Shown in pieces: positions 29,830-34,636 of a DNA stretch of 34,636 nt. The DNA is from Purshia tridentata. Its lineage: Eukaryota > Streptophyta > Magnoliopsida > Rosales > Rosaceae. Where the stretch lies: contig QANT01005287.1 in the NCBI GenBank assembly GCA_003254885.1, forward strand, positions 1-34,636, written 5' to 3'. Numbering within the stretch: position 1 is the stretch's first letter; each line of letters starts with the position of its first letter. Under the pieces are notes generated by a model. The model was not told where the DNA came from, ran no database searches, and saw nothing but the letters and a program-made list of their open reading frames with translations. A program made the translations under genes and the position numbers.

Positions 29830-30372
29830 CTCCATATATTATTTAGCATGATCATGATTCACTATGTGTTCAATCTTATTAGTAATTATTATTATTGTTT
29901 GCAATTATTGGTATTCAGTAGGCAAAGAGGCTTTCTTAGGAAATAATGCAATTTCATTTTTTTTTAGTGGAGCAGTACAAGGATCAAGAAGTGATGCAGT
30001 TACACCCAAGACCAAATTGATGAAGTAAGAGTTGAATGGGGTGACTTTGTTAACTTAGTGTATGGTGATATGTGGTGACTGATGGCTGAATGCTAACTTA
30101 GTGCATTTTTGTGGATATTAATCTAGCTAGAACATTTAGATCCATTAATTAAGATGCAACTCCCATGCTCATATTTTGTATAGGGGAATGGGGAATTAGG
30201 AAACTGCATCCCTAAGTGCCTAAGTGCCTAAGTGCCTAAGTGTAGGTTTTGTAAAGGGTCTTCAATTGATTTGCCTAGCTTAGATATATTTGAAGGGGTT
30301 ATGGATAAAGGTCTCCCCCTAAATTTTGTAATTTGTAAACAACTTTTGGATCTTTGGAGATATTGAAATATA
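29830..30372. other. flanking sequence right of the 6-kb MULE
   Basis: This should continue thioredoxin intron 1 if the gene is intact, but it contains no thioredoxin exon. A poly-T tract followed by TTTTAG|TGGAGCAGTACAAGG near 29967 looks like an acceptor, with only 17 open codons after it. Four exact CCTAAGTG copies lie at 30211-30242. Confidence 0.5.
30211..30242. repeat. (CCTAAGTG)4 minisatellite
   Basis: Four exact 8-bp copies. Confidence 0.95.
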
Positions 30373-31095
30373 TGACATGACAGGACCCTCCCCGAATTCC
30401 ACCCTGGAACTCGGAGTGATCCCGCGGGCATCCAGTATTAAGGAAAATCCTACTGAAATTTCAGCAGAACCTCTCCTAAAATTGGACGAACCCTTTCTCC
30501 ATGAAGATCTGCAAAAACACTTCTAAGCACCACAGCTCCTCTACCACAATCAAAGGGTCTCCGACCCAAATTTCAAAACCAATTACTTAAGTTTTCAATA
30601 GGTTACCAGAGCCGCGTTACAAAATTTACTATAGAAAATAAAATACCAACAGAACTAATTCCTATGGTTTCACAACTTTACAGTAGTGCCTCGACGTGTT
30701 TGGCTCGACCGTTCCACCGCTACAACCTGGGGGAAAAATTAAGACAATCATAAGGAGAAAACTAGTGAGACAACTCAGTGAGTGGACGAAAAATAACAAA
30801 TGTTTAAACGTAACTTATAAATAAATTCATTTATTATGGCAAACTACAAAAATTTATTGGGCACGAAGACCTCACGTTTTTCTTTAAAATTCCCCAGTTT
30901 AAATACATTTCATGAAATCCACTGAAAACTCTGTTTTAAAAGTCCGCATCTGAAATCCGTTTTGAAAATCCTGATAAATGGATAAAACTGGTCAGCTTCC
31001 AAAATATTAAATAAGAACTGAAATTTGTATCAACCAAGAAATTTTTTGTAAACTGTTTCGATAAAAAACCTCTCACCCAACAGTTACCCACCGAA

Positions 31096-31255
31096 CTTGC
31101 CATACATGCGCAGGGCCCACAACCTGCCGTACATGCATAGGGCTCACAACCTGCCGTACGCATGCAGGGCCAATAATCCTGCCGTACATGTGCAGAGCCA
31201 GGGTCTGTCATACACATGCAGGGCCAACAACTGCCGTACGTGCACGCAGGGCCGC
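31096..31255. repeat. 6-copy array of the ~27-bp CTGCCGTACATG repeat (in element E)
   Basis: Six units. The final four follow the same variant order as the end of the array in B, continuing into the shared sequence GGGCAAGGCATCCCGACAC. Confidence 0.9.
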
Positions 31256-31303
31256 CCCCAAAGGGCAAGGCATCCCGACACACGGCCCAAAGCCTATATG
31301 TGT

Positions 31304-31502
31304 GCCGTGATGGGTCCCAAAGACCTATATAATCTGAAAATCTAAAGGGTACTGCGAAGGGTGGTTTGAAAATCCTTCTCTTCAGAACTTTTTTTTTCCA
31401 AGATATAAAATACTTAAAATTTCTCAAAGCCGTGATGGGTCCCAAAGACCTATGAAAACTGATCATCTGAAGGTACTGCGAAGGGTGGTTTGAAAATCCT
31501 TT
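31304..31502. repeat. 125-bp-spaced direct repeat in element E
   Basis: GCCGTGATGGGTCCCAAAGA begins at 31304 and 31429. In both copies it is followed by GGTACTGCGAAGGGTGGTTT. The duplication straddles the downstream edge of the module shared with A and B. Confidence 0.85.
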
Positions 31503-31866
31503 TTCCTTAATTTCCCTTTTTACCCATAAAAATATATAACCTTTCCAAAACTGGGAAACCATCAACCAACGACTATAAAACCCTTTTTCGATAACCAAAC
31601 CTTTAATATTTCAAAATGTGAGTAAACCCAGTACGTTTACTTGAGAAACCAAAACATTTCCAAAATCTAACGAGTCGAATAAGTTATCACGAAAAATAGT
31701 TACCAAATAGATCAAATCTATTTCCAAGCATAAATTCTCAAACCATGCTCAAAAATCGAATAATATTTCTCAATTCATAAACTCAATTAAAACTCAAATA
31801 TAAATACGAATTAAATCATAAAAATTCATAAAGAATTTATAAACAAGTTTAGGGAATGTAGTCCAC

Positions 31867-31980
31867 TCACAGAGCTAGCCTAGCCTTGGTCTCCGAATGG
31901 ATCGTCCTTGTCACAGAGATAGCCTAGCCTTGGTCTCCGAATGGATTGTCCTTGGACTCGGGATTGTCCTTGGACTCGGG
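31867..31980. repeat. 44-bp and 18-bp tandem duplications in element E
   Basis: Copies of TCACAGAG.TAGCCTAGCCT start at 31867 and 31911 (44-bp period). They are followed by two copies of GATTGTCCTTGGACTCGG (18 bp). Confidence 0.9.
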
Positions 31981-32815
31981 AGTGTCGCCTAACACGAGAA
32001 TGACAATACGTTAGAATACTATTCAAATTACGATCGTAAAAACACGTGCACATTCTAGGCCTTACTCTCCAAAATTCTAAATTTAATTATAATCCAACTT
32101 AATTTTGTTCTCAACTCAAAACCCATGCCACTAGCTTATTTTTATCTGATAATTCTCCCTAATAACCTCCATTACTACAGAACTCGACCGAGGGTCGTCC
32201 AGAGGCCGTTTCAACAACCAAAAAGTGTCTAATTTCGCCCCAAAGTCACCATTTCTCCGATTTCCTTCAAACCAACTATTCTAAACCTCAATTGATCGTT
32301 CCTAAAGGTGAAAATCACGCCAAATTTCAATTAAATCACCATAAACACTTTAAATTTATAGAAATTCCGAAATGGGCATAAGCACCAACGACCAAACTTC
32401 CAATTTCCTCAATAATTTCCTAAATTTCTCGTTCCAAACTTCGATTAGAGGTTTCTAATGACGGAAATTACCTAAAACACCCAACAATTTGATTCCATTT
32501 CAAACACCCATGCTAAACCCGAAATTAGCCTCAAACCCCCAAATTCAATCTCTCACAATTTCTCAAAATTGAACAACCAAACAATAAGGGAAAGGAAGCC
32601 CAAAAGGAGAGGAGAAAAACCCACCTAAAATCAAGGAGATTGGTGCCGGAATCTGGCCGGAATTTGAGGAAAGGACCAGCGGCTTTTGGGGAATTTTTCG
32701 GGCTGATTTCCTGCTGGAACGTGGCTGGAAGCGTGGGGAAGCTCAGGGAGGGGCGGTCGGCAGCTGGGGAGGTGGTTCTCGGCCAGTTCGTACTTAAAAG
32801 GTACGGGTCGTTACA

Positions 32816-33484
32816 TTATAATTTACATACATATAAATTATAACATATTTACGTATCAATGCATAATTTATAATTTATATGTATTATGTAATCTACTAAC
32901 CAAATAATCAATTGCTTAATTGAAAATTTGAAACTCAATTATTCAATTGAACGTTGAAACCCCAATTAGATCTACTAAAACTCCAATGACACCTAAATTA
33001 GTCAATCTCCCAATTGCCCAAAAAATTGAACGTTGAAACCCCAATTAGATCTATTGAAATTCTAATCACACCTAAATTAGTCAATCTCCCAATTGCCCAA
33101 ACCTCAATTTCTCAAACCTCAATCTTCCAATTATTAAGAGTTTAGGCCCTTTCCTAAACATTATACACTAAAACTATTATTTAATAAGTATAAAATATAA
33201 AACCAAAATTTATGAGGCCTAATGTGTATAAACTTGCTAATTTTAGGTTAAATTAAATATCTAAATTTTTTTTTTTAAGTTGTGTTTAATATTCAAGTAA
33301 TAAATACAAAAAAGAAACTAAAAATATCTAAAAGCCCGTTTGGGCCTAGCCCGATCCGGCCCAAAAGCCCACAAGACCCAAGCCCGATGGGCGGGCCTTG
33401 GGCTTGTGTATTTAAGCCCAAGCCCGGCCTGAGCCCGAAAAATTAGGGCCGGGCTAGCCCGGCCCGGCCCATTGCCGACCCCTA
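32816..33484. mobile_element. hAT-like element end, inverse of the one at 25484
   Basis: The segment ends GGCCCATTGCCGACCCCTA with GGCC/GGGC-rich subterminal sequence, the inverse of the TAGGGGTCGGCAA end at 25484. It contains a 79-bp tandem duplication (32945-33023 and 33024-33102, starting AATTGAACGTTGAAACCCC). Element E is inserted at its inner edge. No opposite end or target duplication was found. Confidence 0.6.
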
Positions 33485-33805
33485 AGTTTAGGCAAGCTTA
33501 ACACCGAAATAGTTTAGGAGAGAATTTGGTTCCCTGATGTGTATGTGATAGTTTAATTTACCTTATTATTAATGAGAGAATTAGGCTTAGGTTCATCAAG
33601 ATAACAATGTTTAGACCAAAGCTAACGAAGATTTAAAATTCGTAATCAAGTCATTTCTGTCGTATAGATTTTTTAAGGGATGGGCATCAACCCGCCCGAG
33701 CCGCCACCCATTAGTCCCCAGTTGACCCACCCGGATAATTGTCGGCTTGGGTTCGAGTTCCCTCCTCCACCGCCCATCACCACTCGAGTTGGCCCGCTAT
33801 TTATA

Positions 33806-33851
<46 letters not shown>

Positions 33852-34636
33852 AGAGTGAGTGAAAGTGAGTGACATATGAAAGACATAGAGGTCGGGAGCA
33901 GGTTGAGGAACCATTTTTTTCATACAAAGACGCAAGTGAAGGACAGTGACCTAGTCATCCAAGCGCGAAGGAGAGAGAGACCCAGTGAGAAAATAGAGCT
34001 CATAAAATCATTTTTTTCGGTGAGAGATATGTAATCAACCCAATCACCACCGTCCTGTTCCTCGATTAACATGTAGCTGCCCCGCCTGTTGGCTATGTGG
34101 GCGGTGGTGAGTTAAGCTCCCAACCGACCCACCCCGAAAATATTTTATTCCATAATTTTTCATATTATTATTTGAAATATTTTAAAATAATAATTCATTA
34201 AATTTTAAATTCCAAAATTTTTGAAATTTAAATCCAAAATTTAAGGGAGTTAAATCCTAAACTTAGATTTGAATTTTAAAATCTCATAAATTATGAAATT
34301 TAAATTTTAAACTTAAATATAAACCTTAATTCTCAAACTTATACGCTAAATTTATATTTAGAACATAAACTAGAAGATCCAAATGTTTATCCTACAACCT
34401 AATCTCCAAAACGAGAATTGATAGATTTCATTTGTACATATTTGTTGAGTTGATACATTTTCAGTTGTACCCGTAACGCATAATCTCCAAAGCGTACCTT
34501 TGCCTTATACCCTGTCAATTTTGCTTCATCATCTTCCCTGCAGCCCAACTCTCTCTCTCTCTCTCTCACGTGTTTGATTAAAATTCAACTTCAAATCTAT
34601 GCCTAAATAAACTCATAATCAATCTTATTAATAGCA
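33485..34636. other. unassigned AT-rich sequence with microsatellites
   Basis: No gene was recognised. It holds a (GA)19 run at 33809-33846 just after a CTATTTATA motif, and a (CT)n run at 34549-34567. The stretch 34140-34340 is almost pure A/T with repeated AAATTTTAAA words. The 84-codon minus-strand frame over the GA run is an artefact of the repeat. Confidence 0.6.
33809..33846. repeat. (GA)19 microsatellite
   Basis: An uninterrupted GA run, continued by imperfect GAGAGTGAGTGA. Confidence 0.95.

Larger units (their letters stand above)
30373..32815 (-). mobile_element. solo-LTR-like element E, a different family from A-D
   Basis: On the minus strand it starts TGTAACGACCCGTACC and ends GGGGAGGGTCCTGTCA, an LTR-like TG..CA form. 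Flanking ATATA and TTATA may be a decayed 5-bp target duplication. It is about 2.4 kb and has no gag-pol frame. Its ends differ from A-D, yet a middle segment (about 30885-31340) closely matches A and B, including the hairpin array. Several internal tandem duplications are listed separately. The 220-codon minus-strand frame over the array is a periodicity artefact. Confidence 0.65.

Noticed and set aside
25484..33484. A single 8-kb hAT transposon
   Set aside because: The perfect MULE target repeats at 23814 and 29821 enclose only its left end, and no 8-bp target duplication is present at the outer ends.
33673..33927. 84-codon minus-strand frame with a Ser-Leu repeat
   Set aside because: It is a translation of the (GA)n microsatellite.

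Overview
This is nuclear DNA of a flowering plant, most likely a eudicot (possibly woody). It holds a CC-NB-ARC-LRR disease-resistance gene, gene pieces interrupted by plant-type GT-AG introns, long terminal repeats (LTRs), Mutator-like (MULE) terminal-inverted-repeat elements with 9-bp target duplications, hAT-like ends and foldback elements. Nothing in it looks bacterial, and no tRNA or rRNA gene was seen. About 85% of the window is transposon-derived.

Layout. (1) 1-4610: a ZAR1/RPP13-like-4 type NLR gene (626-3835, + strand). Its NB-ARC domain is intact, but the LRR part is damaged by an N-containing join, a ~315-bp tandem duplication, a one-base frameshift and an in-frame 144-bp duplication. 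(2) 4611-10717: a TG..CA solo-LTR-like element (F) that received a 720-bp MULE-type MITE and a 2.9-kb solo LTR (A). (3) 11285-17984: a three-level nest of solo LTRs, D containing B containing C. The 5-bp target duplications of B and C are exact. (4) 17985-23822: an unassigned exon-like piece, an HSP70 exon fragment, and the leader plus first coding exon of an h-type thioredoxin gene. A 3.74-kb MULE lies in the leader; its ~900-bp inverted arms both carry a piece of protoporphyrinogen oxidase (Pack-MULE). (5) 23823-29820: a 6.0-kb MULE inside thioredoxin intron 1, carrying a degenerate DUF1985-type gene, five foldback MITEs and one hAT-like end. (6) 29830-34636: another solo-LTR-like element (E), a second hAT-like end in the opposite orientation, and AT-rich sequence with microsatellites.

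Two cross-cutting patterns stand out. LTR copies with different termini (A and B versus E) share a module built on a ~27-bp hairpin-forming tandem repeat in 4, 9 and 6 copies, while C and D, which belong with A and B, lack it. Both MULEs contain foldback units whose stems are built of ~11-bp GACA-centred monomers, close to one helical turn.

The only candidates for cellular function are the NLR gene (if its lesions are assembly errors) and the thioredoxin h first exon. No thioredoxin exon encoding the redox active site was found in the window. All boundaries were read by eye, without alignment software.
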